From: Sphingomonas morindae
GTDB lineage: Bacteria; Pseudomonadota; Alphaproteobacteria; Sphingomonadales; Sphingomonadaceae
Direction: 5' to 3'
Assembly (NCBI RefSeq): GCF_023822065.1
Contig: NZ_CP084931.1
Coordinates: forward strand, 372,001 to 436,000
Length of the DNA: 64,000 nt
Part shown: positions 34,783 to 44,500 of the stretch, in pieces
Layout: every line of letters starts with the position of its first letter
Position numbering within the stretch: position 1 is the stretch's first letter
The notes under the pieces: model-generated
What the model saw: the letters and a program-made list of their open reading frames with translations, nothing else
Databases searched by the model: none
Told to the model about the DNA's origin: nothing
Translations under genes and position numbers: made by a program

Positions 34783-34853
34783 CGCGCAACGGACCGCCGG
34801 CGCGGCGGCGAGATCGGCCGCATGACAGGGCGGCCAAGGAGAGGAAGACGGGC

Positions 34854-35543
34854 ATGGCGCGGGTAGAGTTGCTGGATCCAAAAGTCCATGGCGAGCTGCG
34901 TTACGACGCGCGCCGCGCCGCGCGCGAAAACCGCGATCGTTTCGTCCAGATCGCGCCAATCGAGTTTCCGCTCGTCGCGGTCCGGTATCCGATATTCCTT
35001 AGCAAGGATGCCGAGACGGGCGGCTTCTATTTCGGTGCGATGCTCGGCATCGATCCCGATGAAAATCTGTACGCCGGCGATGATGCGATCGCCGCGCCCT
35101 ACCGCCCGCTGCAACTCCAGCGCCTGCCCTTTTTCCTCGCCGCCGAAGGGCTGGCCGCCGATCTGGAAAATCCGTATCTTTCAGAAACGGGACCGGGCGA
35201 AACCCTGTTTGATTTCACCGGCGAATATAGCGACTATCTGCAAACGGTACGAACCGCTCTGGTTGCGTTGCATAACGGAATGGATAGTGGCCGCGCGCTC
35301 GCCAGGACGCTGCTTGAGCATGATCTGGTCGAATCGGTCGAGATCGAGCTGAGCTTCGATGATGGCAGCACGCGCACGCTGGAGGGCCTGTACAGCGTGT
35401 CGCGCGACAGCCTCTCGGCGCTCCCCGATACTGTCGTCACCAGCCTGTTCCGTTCGGGCGATCTCGAGCGCATCCATCTGCTGCTCGCGTCGCTCAAGTG
35501 CGTGCCGATGGTGGCCGCGCGGAAAAATGCGCGGTTGGGCTGA
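34854..35543 (+). CDS. SapC-family protein
   Basis: A 229-residue soluble protein of the SapC family (name from the Campylobacter S-layer locus). Hallmarks: HGELRYDARRAARENRDRFV near the start, FPLVAVRYPIFLSKD, TGGFYFGAMLGIDPDENLY, and the conserved RLPFFLAAE. The C-terminal half contains a helical, Asp/Glu-rich segment and the conserved LYSVSRDSLSALPD. There is no signal peptide. Its biochemical role is unknown; in alphaproteobacteria and xanthomonads it is regularly encoded with a halogenase-like flavoprotein, a cupin-like protein and a TBDR, as here. The ATG follows AGGAGAGG. The cupin gene starts three bases after its stop, so both are on one transcript. Confidence 0.88.
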   Translation: MARVELLDPKVHGELRYDARRAARENRDRFVQIAPIEFPLVAVRYPIFLSKDAETGGFYFGAMLGIDPDENLYAGDDAIAAPYRPLQLQRLPFFLAAEGLAADLENPYLSETGPGETLFDFTGEYSDYLQTVRTALVALHNGMDSGRALARTLLEHDLVESVEIELSFDDGSTRTLEGLYSVSRDSLSALPDTVVTSLFRSGDLERIHLLLASLKCVPMVAARKNARLG

Positions 35544-35546
35544 GCC

Positions 35547-36545
35547 ATGGCGGCGCTGATCGAGGCGCGCGACGGCGCCGGGCTCGACGCCGCCGGCTTC
35601 GATGCGATCGCCGCCGCCTGCCGGCCGGTGGTGCTGCGCGGCCTGGTGCGGCACTGGCCGCTGGTGGCCGCGGCCGAAACACCGCACGGGCTCGCCGCCT
35701 ATGTCGACCGCTATGACAGCGGCGGCATGGTCGAGGCCTTTGTCGGCGATCCCGCCATCGCGGGCCGCTATTTTTATGGCGACACGCTCGACGGCTTCAA
35801 TTTCGAGCGCCAGCGGATGACGCTGCGCGAGGCGGTGGCGGCACTGGCGGCGCCACGCACGCCCGGCGTGCCCAGCCTCTATATCGGCTCGCTGCCGATC
35901 GACGCCTATCTGCCCGGGCTGGCCGAGCAGGTGCGCGTCCCGCCCCGCCCCGGGCTCACCGGCGGGCGGCTGTGGATCGGGCATGAATCGCTCGTCTCCA
36001 CCCATCACGACATGCTGGACAATCTCGCCTGCGTGGTGGCGGGGCGGCGGCGCTTCACTCTGTACCCGCCCGAGCTGATCGGCGATCTCTATGTCGGCCC
36101 GCTCGATCGCACCATGGCGGGCCAACCGGTCAGCCTCGCCGCCTCGGCGCCGCCGGGCGATCCGCGCTATCCGCGCTTCGCCGCCGTGGCGGATCAGGCG
36201 CTGGTCGCCGAACTCGAGCCGGGCGACGCGCTCTATATGCCCAAGCTCTGGTGGCATCAGGTCGAAGGGCTCGCCCCGTTCAACGCGCTGCTCAATTTCT
36301 GGTGGGACGGGTTCGCAGCGGGCGGCGATCCGCCCTTCGCCTCGGTCCTGCTGGCGATGATCAGCATCGCCGAGCGCCCGCCGGGGGAACGCGCGGCGTG
36401 GCGCGCGCTGTTCGATCATTATGTCTTCCGGCCGGACCGCCATCCGCTCGAGCATCTGCCGGCCGCCGATCATGGCGTGCTCGGCCCGCTGCGGCAGACC
36501 TATGGCCGGCTGCGCGCGCAGGTGATGCGGATGCTGCGGGGCTGA
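35547..36545 (+). CDS. Cupin-like (JmjC-type) iron/2-oxoglutarate dioxygenase
   Basis: A 332-residue cupin_8/JmjC-type protein. The iron facial triad is visible: the H-x-D at STHHDMLDNL (His153/Asp155) and the distal histidine at LWWHQVEGL (His237). RPVVLRGLVRHWPLV near the start and RRRFTLYPPE are the family signatures. Such enzymes hydroxylate amino-acid side chains of proteins or small molecules using Fe(II), oxygen and 2-oxoglutarate; the target is unknown. The gene follows SapC by three bases and ends seven bases from the convergent MarR gene. Presence with SapC, a halogenase-like flavoprotein and a TBDR is a recurring association. Confidence 0.87.
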   Translation: MAALIEARDGAGLDAAGFDAIAAACRPVVLRGLVRHWPLVAAAETPHGLAAYVDRYDSGGMVEAFVGDPAIAGRYFYGDTLDGFNFERQRMTLREAVAALAAPRTPGVPSLYIGSLPIDAYLPGLAEQVRVPPRPGLTGGRLWIGHESLVSTHHDMLDNLACVVAGRRRFTLYPPELIGDLYVGPLDRTMAGQPVSLAASAPPGDPRYPRFAAVADQALVAELEPGDALYMPKLWWHQVEGLAPFNALLNFWWDGFAAGGDPPFASVLLAMISIAERPPGERAAWRALFDHYVFRPDRHPLEHLPAADHGVLGPLRQTYGRLRAQVMRMLRG

Positions 36546-36552
36546 GCCACGC

Positions 36553-36993
36553 TCAGTGCGACAGAGAGAGCCGCTCCAGCCCGAGCCGGCGATCGCTTTC
36601 GGCGGCGGCGTCGAGCGCCTGATGGATTTTCCACAAGGCCTTTTCCAGCAGCAGCACGTGCGAGCGGCGCGCATCGCGCGGATCGGGCTGGCGCCGCACC
36701 ATGTCGGCGGTCTCCAGCGCCGCGATCCAGCGCAGCGCCGTCGTCATCGGCGCGCCCGAGGCACGGCAGACATCCGAAACGCCCAGCGGTCGCGCCGCGG
36801 AATATGTGTGGATATAGAGTTCCAGCAGCATCGACCAGGCGGCATTGCCGGTCATTTCCCAACCGATAAAGTCACCGACGATGCGGTTGGCGCGCAACCA
36901 GGCGCGCGCCGTGGCAAGCCGGCGGGCGGTCTCGCGCTCGTCCCCTGCCAGGCTTGGGGGCGCCACCGGCCGGTCCTTACTTATGTCAGTCAT
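36553..36993 (-). CDS. MarR-type winged-helix transcriptional regulator
   Basis: A 146-residue DNA-binding protein with a MarR-like winged helix: the recognition region GVSDVCRASGAPMTTALRW, then IAALETADMVRRQPDPRDAR with the wing typical of MarR (RRQPDPRDARRSHVLL). The N-terminus is longer than usual with a helix bearing WLRANRIVGDFIGWEM. It faces the SapC-cupin operon tail to tail and may control itself and nearby genes; a short inverted repeat upstream (37109-37122) is a candidate site. Ligand and targets are unknown. Confidence 0.75.
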   Translation of the reverse strand: MTDISKDRPVAPPSLAGDERETARRLATARAWLRANRIVGDFIGWEMTGNAAWSMLLELYIHTYSAARPLGVSDVCRASGAPMTTALRWIAALETADMVRRQPDPRDARRSHVLLLEKALWKIHQALDAAAESDRRLGLERLSLSH

Positions 36994-37351
36994 TACTCTT
37001 GCTCAAGATCAATCGCCATGAACCGATGATAGCGAGTAAACCATCTTTTTGCCGGTTAGAGCCGGATCGGCGATTTTTGCGAGTGCTGCATCACCATCCC
37101 CGCTGATTTAGACCATTGTCTAGGGATCGGTGCCGCAAGCCGGCGCCGTCGGCAAGCCCTCTTACGGGGGCCGAGGGTGAAAGCCGAAGCGTTGACGCGC
37201 GGCGATGCTCTGGATCTGCTTGGCGCCGCCCTTCTCGGCGGACGCGATCGGCGGACGGTGCGAGCCGGTCGGCGGCGCCCGTCCTGTCACGCCGCCGGCC
37301 CGATGCCGCGCGCATCGGGTCCGCGCCGCACGAGGGCGGCGCGGTCCGGCG
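36994..37351. promoter_or_regulatory. Region upstream of the MarR gene
   Basis: About 360 bases with no supported gene. The first ~130 bases next to the MarR start are AT-rich and hold its likely promoter; the rest, nearer the GH9 stop, is GC-rich and shows nothing clear. An inverted repeat at 37109-37122 is listed separately. Confidence 0.4.
37109..37122. repeat. Inverted repeat TAGAC-CATT-GTCTA
   Basis: A perfect 5-bp palindrome with a 4-base spacer, 116 bases upstream of the MarR start. Size and symmetry fit a small MarR-type site, but chance is not excluded. Confidence 0.25.
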
Positions 37352-39859
37352 TTACCGGGCGGCGCCCGCGCCCGGTGCGGCGGCCGGCGTCTGGGTGAGG
37401 CTGATCGCCGCGTTGGCGGCCAGGATATAGGCGGAGGTGGTGCTCACCGTATATTCATTCTCGAACCACAGGAACGGCCAGTCGGTCTTGAGTTCGGGGA
37501 AATCGGGCTTGATCACGATCACGCCCGGCACCATTCCGCCCGGAATGAAGCTGTAATCGGCCCGATTATGACCATAGCCGATCAGTTTGGACTGGGTGCC
37601 GACGGTGGAGACGAGCGACAGCGCGTTGGCCGGGTGCCGTCCCAGGATATAATCGAGCGCGTTGAGCGTGTAGTCCGGGCCGACAATGTCCGGGAAGGCC
37701 GTGTGCAGCATGTACATGGCGGTCGCGAAGGTGGCGACCTGGTTGGAGCCTGCCCAGCTGCCCAGGCTGATCGGCACGCCAAAGGGATTGGCGGCGAGAT
37801 CGCGATCCACCTTCTCCTTCACCGCGCGCGCCAGCGGCGCCAGCGCCGCGCGATACTCGGCGCCCATGAAGGGCAAGGCGCGCACCGCCGCCGCGCCCAC
37901 CCAGTCGAAATGCTTGGCCACCACGGGCATCAGCGCGGTCAGCCGGCGCGTGTAGAGCGGCTCGCCCTTGGTGGCGAGGATCAGCTCCACCGTTGCCATC
38001 ACATCGGCGACATCGGGCGCGCGCGGCGCGAAGGCATTGTCGCGCGCGGCCGCGCTGTCCACCAGCCGATCCTGCTGCTTGGCCCAGAGCGTGCGCGCGG
38101 CGGCGAGCGCCTCCTCGGCCATGGCGGGATCGCTGGCGCGCAGCGCGCGGCTCGCGCCCGCCAGCGCGCCCGCGACATAGAGATCATTGGCCGGAAGATC
38201 GGTGGTGAAGGCCCAGCGATCGTCGGGCTTGCCCGAGCGATCGCCGCTTACCGCATTGGCCGGCAGCGACGGATCGTAGAGCCGGCCATCGGTTTGCGAG
38301 CCGGCGTCGCCCAGATGCGCATATTGCCGCTGCACCGGATCGATGATGCCGACAATGGCGTGGCCGAACACCTTGTACTGGGCGAGCAGCTGGAGCGTGC
38401 CGTGGCGGATCTGCTGGATCGCGTCGGGCACGCCGTCGGGCTTGCGGATCTCCACCGCCCGCGCCGCCTCGTCCACGCTGGTCTCGTCCCAATCGAGCCC
38501 GAACATCTCGCGCGCCCAGACGAGATCGCGCACCACCCAGGCATTGTCCGGGGTCTGGATGTCGTAATCGCCGGCATCCTGCCAGCCGCCCACCGCGAGG
38601 CCGGGAATATGCTCGCCCGCCTTGAACGGCGAATCCAGCGAAGGCCCCATCTTATAGCCGTCGAAATGGATGTGGTTGGGCGGCGCCTGGCGCGCATCGT
38701 CGAGATGCGAGGGCGATTGCCAGACGCGGTACTGCTCGCGCACGCCGACATGATCCATCTGCTCGGCGAGGAAGCTGTCGAGCGATGTCTGCCAGATATG
38801 GGCATAGGCATCGGCGGCGATGCGGAACGGCGCCGTGGTGGTGGCGCCATAGCGGATCGCATAGATGCCGGGCGCGCGCACGCTCGAGAAATCGAAGGCG
38901 GCATAATCGTAGCGCATCCACCGGCCGCGCGGCTGCACGCGGGCGCGCAGCACCGGCTGACGGCTGCCATCCGCCGCAAGCCGCACCAGCTCCGCCTCGG
39001 CGGGCGCCTTGTCGTTCGGATCGCTCTCGATCAGCGCCACCTTGGCGCGATCGGGTGTATAGCCCGCCTGATTGTAGGAGACGACCGGGGGCCGCACCCA
39101 GCCGGGGATGCGATGCGGGCGCACGTGCCACACCACGGCATTGTCCTTGGCGCCGGCCTCGATCAGCGAGCGGACCACGAACCAGCCATTCTGCGCGCGC
39201 GCCCGCGCATCGTAGAGCGCCAGCGGCGCGGCGTCCGAGGTGATGGTGACGCGCGTCGCCGGATCCTCGGGGGCGAGCGTGATGCTGTGGCCGCCCGCCG
39301 CCAGCGGCAGCGGATCGCCCGATCCGTCCTTGGCCATCGGGCCGGTCGGGTGGCGCGGGAACAGGCCGGGCGCGTCGTCTAGCAGATAGGTCTTGCCGAA
39401 ATAGGCGGTCGGCAGGAAATCGAGGTTGAAGCCGGCCTTGCCCGCAAGCGCCGGCGGCAGCGGCGCATCGAGATCGACCGCGATGCGGAACCCCTCGCCC
39501 TCGGCCGTCACCGTCACCTTGTAGCCGAGCTTCTCCTCCTTGAAGGCCGAGCGCACCACGATCTGGTCGGGCGCCGCGCCGAGCGTGCGGCTGACGAAGA
39601 GCGGCACCGGGCTCCATTGTTCGGGGGTGGGGCTCAGCCGCAAAGCGCCGTCGGTGGCGATGCGATCGCCGTGCAGCACCATCTGGATGCCGGCATTCTT
39701 CTCGTCGAAGAAGATCGGGCTGAACTGGTTCTGATCGACGATCACGCTGAGGCCCGGCGCCTCGAGCGTCTGCGCCGGGCCGAGCCGGAGCGCGGCGGCC
39801 TGCGCCTGCGCCGAGATCATGCACCCCGCCAGCAATACCGCAACCAACGTCCTGCGCAT
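37352..39859 (-). CDS. Glycoside hydrolase family 9 enzyme, secreted (copy 2)
   Basis: An 835-residue exported GH9 enzyme with the same plan as the one at 27269-29767: signal peptide MRRTLVAVLLAGCMISAQAQA, a ~240-residue N-terminal domain, the Ig-like domain (from about PPVVSYNQAGYTPDRAK), then the catalytic domain with GGWQDAGDYD, ILGRHPANA and FENEYTVS carrying the acid Glu. The two copies are clearly diverged, so this is an old paralogue pair rather than a recent duplication. It may act on a different linkage. It is alone in its transcription unit. An inverted repeat CTTTC-ccga-GAAAG at 39953-39966 lies upstream. A TTG at 39865 would add two residues; the ATG at 39859 has GGGAGG seven bases upstream and is preferred. 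Confidence 0.87.
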   Translation of the reverse strand: MRRTLVAVLLAGCMISAQAQAAALRLGPAQTLEAPGLSVIVDQNQFSPIFFDEKNAGIQMVLHGDRIATDGALRLSPTPEQWSPVPLFVSRTLGAAPDQIVVRSAFKEEKLGYKVTVTAEGEGFRIAVDLDAPLPPALAGKAGFNLDFLPTAYFGKTYLLDDAPGLFPRHPTGPMAKDGSGDPLPLAAGGHSITLAPEDPATRVTITSDAAPLALYDARARAQNGWFVVRSLIEAGAKDNAVVWHVRPHRIPGWVRPPVVSYNQAGYTPDRAKVALIESDPNDKAPAEAELVRLAADGSRQPVLRARVQPRGRWMRYDYAAFDFSSVRAPGIYAIRYGATTTAPFRIAADAYAHIWQTSLDSFLAEQMDHVGVREQYRVWQSPSHLDDARQAPPNHIHFDGYKMGPSLDSPFKAGEHIPGLAVGGWQDAGDYDIQTPDNAWVVRDLVWAREMFGLDWDETSVDEAARAVEIRKPDGVPDAIQQIRHGTLQLLAQYKVFGHAIVGIIDPVQRQYAHLGDAGSQTDGRLYDPSLPANAVSGDRSGKPDDRWAFTTDLPANDLYVAGALAGASRALRASDPAMAEEALAAARTLWAKQQDRLVDSAAARDNAFAPRAPDVADVMATVELILATKGEPLYTRRLTALMPVVAKHFDWVGAAAVRALPFMGAEYRAALAPLARAVKEKVDRDLAANPFGVPISLGSWAGSNQVATFATAMYMLHTAFPDIVGPDYTLNALDYILGRHPANALSLVSTVGTQSKLIGYGHNRADYSFIPGGMVPGVIVIKPDFPELKTDWPFLWFENEYTVSTTSAYILAANAAISLTQTPAAAPGAGAAR

Positions 39860-40074
39860 GCCCAAGCCTCCCTCTCCCGGTCGTGCTGCCCACGACTCGG
39901 CGTAGTGGCCTGCAATAGAGGCTTGCCGGTTGCGTTAATAGATGGATCTGGTCTTTCCCGAGAAAGTCCTCCGCTTGCCGATCGCGCACGGTTTATTCAT
40001 CAGGATCAATAATCGTCTGTCGCTTGAGGCTGCATTGCCTCTGCTGTTCGGGCACGGCCCCGCCCGGATAGCCG

Positions 40075-40947
40075 CTAGCCCCGGCCCCGTCGCTGGCGGA
40101 CGGGTTGGACGAGATGCTCGAGAAAGTTGCGGATCTCGATGCTGCGGCGGCGCGGATCGGTGACTTCGGCGTCGAGACCGAGCCGCCAGGCGAGATCGGC
40201 GCGATCGGGTGCGTGGTGCAGCGCCTCGATCCAGGCGGCGTGCGCGCGCACCGCCGCCGGACCGCGCGCCAGCCCCTGCTCGATCAGCGTCCCGGCCTCG
40301 CGCCGGAGCGCGGCCGCCACCTCGAACAGGCTGATCTCGGGATGATATTGCACGCCCCAGAACAGCCCCGCGCCGCACCGGATCGCGGCCGCCTGGACGG
40401 TGCTGACGCCGTTGGACGCGAGCAGCACGGCGCCCTCGGGCAGCGCCTCCACCTCGTCGCCATGGATGGCGGGCGCATCGAAGGCCGGCGGACGACCCGC
40501 GAGCAGGGGATGATCCCGCCCCTCGGCGGTGGGGTGGATGCGGCGCGCGAAGCCCGCCTCGCGCCGCGCCGCCATCGCCCGCACCCGCCCGCCGGCGGCG
40601 ACGGTGGCGATCTGGAGCCCCGCGCACGAGCCGAAGCTGGGCGTGCCGGACGCGAAGACGGCGCGCATGAAGTCGATGACGCGGCGGTTTTCCGGGCGGT
40701 CCTCGTAGAGATGGAGCGGCGAGCCGGTGAGCAGCACGCCATCCACGGCGTCCAGCCCCAGGCCCGGCGGCAGGGCGGCGTCGCCATCGGTGGGCGCGAC
40801 GCGGATCAGCCGCGCGTCGGGCGCGATCGCCGCCAGCTGCGCTTCATAGGTTTCGCCGGCGCTGCGGCCGACGGACTGGCGCCGCTTCTCGCGCGCCTGG
40901 GCGGGGCCGGTCTCGGCGATGAGCAGGGTAAGCGTCTTGTCGGGCAC
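40075..40947 (-). CDS. Class I glutamine amidotransferase (GATase1) domain protein
   Basis: A 290-residue protein with a class I GATase fold. The nucleophile cysteine is in FGSCAGLQ, and the catalytic His-Glu in GVQYHPEISLFE. It is similar to the stand-alone GMP-synthase-like GATases that hydrolyse glutamine or gamma-glutamyl compounds. The C-terminal 60 residues are a charged extension. It has no partner synthase next to it. It could be a gamma-glutamyl hydrolase of unknown substrate. The gene is followed after a 215-base gap by the second GH9 gene on the same strand. Confidence 0.82.
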   Translation of the reverse strand: MPDKTLTLLIAETGPAQAREKRRQSVGRSAGETYEAQLAAIAPDARLIRVAPTDGDAALPPGLGLDAVDGVLLTGSPLHLYEDRPENRRVIDFMRAVFASGTPSFGSCAGLQIATVAAGGRVRAMAARREAGFARRIHPTAEGRDHPLLAGRPPAFDAPAIHGDEVEALPEGAVLLASNGVSTVQAAAIRCGAGLFWGVQYHPEISLFEVAAALRREAGTLIEQGLARGPAAVRAHAAWIEALHHAPDRADLAWRLGLDAEVTDPRRRSIEIRNFLEHLVQPVRQRRGRG

Positions 40948-40997
40948 GCACGGTCTCGCGCTGGGAGGAGGAAGGTTTTGGGGCAGGCTGCGGACGA

Positions 40998-41246
40998 TCA
41001 GCGCGGCGGTCGCAATCGCGCAGCGAGCGCGAGACCGGCGGCGAGCTGCACCGCGCCATAGAGGCGCCGGCGCCCGGGCTTGCCGGCAAAGGGGCGGACC
41101 AGCGCATCCACCGCCGCGCTGCGCGAACGCCAGAGATCGACATGGCGGCGCGGCTGGGCGAGGCCGAGCAGCCCATCGCCGATCATGAACAGCGCGGCCA
41201 TCTCCGCCGTGCGGCGAAGCGCGGTGCTGCGATCCTGTGCGGTCAT
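40998..41246 (-). CDS. Small conserved-looking protein with a hydrophobic helix
   Basis: An 82-residue protein, MTAQDRSTALRRTAEMAALF at its start, with the motif MIGDGLLGLAQPRRHVDLW and a hydrophobic C-terminal helix (LYGAVQLAAGLALAARL). Similar short proteins, with a GDGxLGL...PRRHxxLW pattern, occur in sphingomonads, as far as I recall. Function unknown. The ATG at 41246 follows AGGAG by six bases; the in-frame ATG at 41252 has no spacing to it. It ends 51 bases upstream of the glutamine amidotransferase start, likely the same transcript. Confidence 0.6.
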   Translation of the reverse strand: MTAQDRSTALRRTAEMAALFMIGDGLLGLAQPRRHVDLWRSRSAAVDALVRPFAGKPGRRRLYGAVQLAAGLALAARLRPPR

Positions 41247-41446
41247 GTCCATCTCCTGCTGCCGCGCGCCAACGCGCGAGATGGCCCGAGCGGTGCGGAT
41301 GGGCGTGCGCGCGCCGCCGCCGCCGCGCGGAGGAGCGCCGACGCGGCGGATCCGGTCAACCTCGTGGCTTTTCGGCAACACACCTCGTTCAAAGCTCCGT
41401 AGCCGTGCCGGATAAGCTTTACGAAGGATGAATGAAGCGCTTCGGT

Positions 41447-41468
41447 CCCCCCATCGTCCGCTGGGGGG
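41447..41468 (+). repeat. Inverted repeat CCCCCCA-N8-TGGGGGG upstream of the third TBDR
   Basis: A perfect 7-bp palindrome with an 8-base spacer, 49 bases upstream of the TBDR start, so in the likely leader or promoter. A nearby GAAGCGCTTC palindrome (around 41435-41444) has the CG-centred core of a LacI-type site but matches only weakly. Confidence 0.35.
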
Positions 41469-41516
41469 CAGGCCAAGGGTTCATGGCTTGAGCGGACTGC
41501 GTAGGGAGTAGCCGCC

Positions 41517-44500
41517 ATGTTGCGTTTTCGTTCAAGTTTCGGCCGCCGTGCGCGGCTGATCGTCGCCGCCTTGCCGCTCGTCCTGCCGGTCGTCGTCCAC
41601 GCCCAGGCGCCGGCGCCGGACCCGCAATCGCTGGATGCGCCTGCCCCGGCGGCGCCCGCCGGCACGACGCCGACCCAATCGACCCCCGGCGTCGCGGCGG
41701 GGATCACCGGGCCGGCCGTGCAGCAGCAACAGGCCGAGACCAGCGGGCGCGATCAGGAGATCATCGTCACCGGATCGCACATCGCGCGGCCGACGCTGCG
41801 ATCCCCGATCCCAGTCACCACCCTGTCCGCCGCCGATCTCACGCGCAGCGGCAACACCAATCTCGGGGACGCGCTGGTGCGGCTGCCCGCGCTCAGCACC
41901 AGCTTCAACCAGGCCGGCTCCACCGCCTTTATCGGCACCTCGGGGCTCAACATCCTCGATCTGCGCTCGCTCGGCCAGTCGCGCACGCTGGTGCTCGTCA
42001 ACGGGCATCGCCACATCACCTCGCAGGAAGGCGAGTTCCTCGTCGACATCAACACCATCCCCAATGATCTGGTGGATCGCGTGGATGTCGTGACGGGCGG
42101 CAGCTCGGCCGCCTATGGCTCCGATGCCATGGCCGGCGTCGTCAACTTCGTGCTCAAGCAGAATTTCGACGGCCTCAGCGCCAACGCGCAGGGCGGCGTC
42201 TCCAGCCACCATGATCGCGGCAACTACAAGCTGTCCGTCACCGCCGGCAAGAATTTCGCCGAGGGGCGCGGCAACATCGCCGGCTCGTTCGAATATGACA
42301 GCTCCAGCCTCGTCACCTATGCCGATCGGCCGGGCCTGACCGGCGCCTTCGCCGGGCGGCGCCAGTTCCAGCTGGTCGACGATCCCACCGCCGACAACAC
42401 CAATCCGGATCGCGTCTTCCTCCAGGGCGTGCGCAGCCTCGGCTATGCCGATGGCGGCAATTTCACCGCCTATAACGGATCGAGCATCCGCTCCTGCGCG
42501 GGCGCGCCGAGCACGGCCTGCCTGCCCAACGGCTTCCCGCGCATCTTCCTGTTCAACTCGGACGGCTCGCTGCGCGAGGCCAATTACGGCACCGATTTCC
42601 GGCCGGTCGGCTCGGGCAACACGCTGGGCGGCGACGGCTCGACGCTGAACAACACCGGCACGCTCCAGCCCTCGTACAAGCGCTACATCGCCAATATTCT
42701 TGGCCATTTCGACGTGTCGGAGGCGTTCCGCCCTTATTTCGAGGGGAAGTTCGTCCGCACCCAGAGCTTCAACCAGGGCACGCCGACCTTCTCGCAGGGT
42801 GGCGACCAGGGCCTGGACGCGGACGGCATCCCCTTCGCGCCCACCAACTATCTGAGCTACACGCCGATCGCGCTCGACAACGCCTTTCTCACGCCGCAGG
42901 CGCGCAGCGTCATCAGCGGGCTGTTGCCGGCCGGCGCCAACTACTTCAACCTCAACCGCAACAATGTCGATCTCGGCACGCGCGACGAGGCGGACCGGCG
43001 CGATACCTGGCGGGTCGTGGTGGGTGCGCAGGGCACGTTCAACGACGACTGGCACTATGACGTGGCCTTCAACTACGGCCATCTGAAGACCCGCAGCACC
43101 TTCTACAACAACCGCATCGAGCAGAATTTCTACAATTCCATCGATGCGGTGCGCAACGCCGCCGGCGATATCGTGTGCCGCATCAATCAGGCCAGCGTCA
43201 CCGATCCGGCCTGCGCGCCGATCGACCTGCTCGGCGCGTTCGGCAGCCAGCAGACGGCGGCGCAGCGCCAGGCCGCGCTCGACTATTTCAACACCACCTC
43301 CTACCGGCGCGGCGCGGCGAGCGAACTCGACATCACCGCCAACATCACGGGCGACAGCTCGCAGCTGTTCGAGCTGCCGGGCGGCCCGGTGCGCTTCTCG
43401 ATCGGCGGCGAATATCGCCGCGAGAAGGCGCATTATGCCTATGACGAGCTGGTCTCGAGCGGGCAGACCTTCCTCAACGCCATTCCGGACTTCCGGCCCC
43501 CCGCCTTCGCGGTGAAGGAGGCCTATGGCGAGCTGGATCTGCCGGTGCTCAAGAATATCCGCTTCGTGGACGAGCTGTCGCTGAACGGCGCGGTGCGCGT
43601 ATCGGACTTCAAGGGCTCGGCCGGCACCGTCTACGCCTATAATGCCGGCGGCATCTATGCGCCCGTGTCGGACGTCCGCTTCCGCGTGAACTATTCACGC
43701 TCGGTCCGCGCGCCCACCTTGGGCGATCTCTACGCCTCCAACTCGATCAACTATGCGGGCGTCGACGACCCCTGCGACGTCAACTTCATCAACAAGGGCT
43801 CGAGCACCCGCGCGGCCAATTGCGCGGCGGCGGGCGTTCCGGCGGGCTTCGAGAATGCGGTCACGCGCTCGAGCCGGCTGCAGATCCTCTCCGGCGGCAA
43901 TCCCGACCTGCAGGTCGAGAAATCCCGCAGCTGGACCTATGGCGTGATCCTGCAGCCGCGCATGATCCCGGGCCTGGTGGTGACGGTCGATTACTACGAC
44001 ATCAAGATCAACCAGGTCATCTCCTCGGTCGACGCGCAGACCATTTTGAACGGCTGCTACGACGCCGCCTCGCTGAGCAACGCCTTTTGTTCGCTCATCA
44101 ACCCGCGCAATGGGGATGGCAGCTTCCAGCAGCCGGCGCTGCTCCAATCCTCGCTCAACTTCGCCGCCGAGCGCGCCAAGGGCATCGATCTCGATGTCGC
44201 CTATAATCATCGCTTCGGCGCGGACGACAATCTCGCGCTGCGCTTCATCGGCAATTGGAACCGCTTCCGCACCGACTATCCCTATGTCGACGATCCCAGC
44301 CGGCCCAGCCCGGTCAAGGGCACGCTCGGCCAGCCGGCGTTCCAGTTCAACGCCAACGCCGACTACACGCACAAGAAGGTGACGATCGGCTATACGCTGC
44401 GCTTCCTCGGCAAACAGTCGATCGCCAGCTACGAGACGCAGCATGTCGTCGCCGGGCTGGATGGCACGCCCTATGATCCCTATTATGCGGATCGCGTGAA

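Larger units (their letters stand above)
34481..34853. promoter_or_regulatory. Shared divergent control region of the TBDR and SapC operons
   Basis: About 370 bases, clearly more AT-rich than neighbouring genes. It holds a LacI-type operator, a direct repeat and promoter-like elements for both directions (listed separately). Reading toward the TBDR, TTGATA at 34725-34720 and TAATTC at 34702-34697 are 17 bases apart, so the operator would overlap the -35 box. Confidence 0.6.

Noticed and set aside
41435-41444. GAAGCGCTTC as a LacI operator for the third TBDR
   Set aside because: It has the CG-centred core but lacks the conserved outer TG...CA positions of the consensus.
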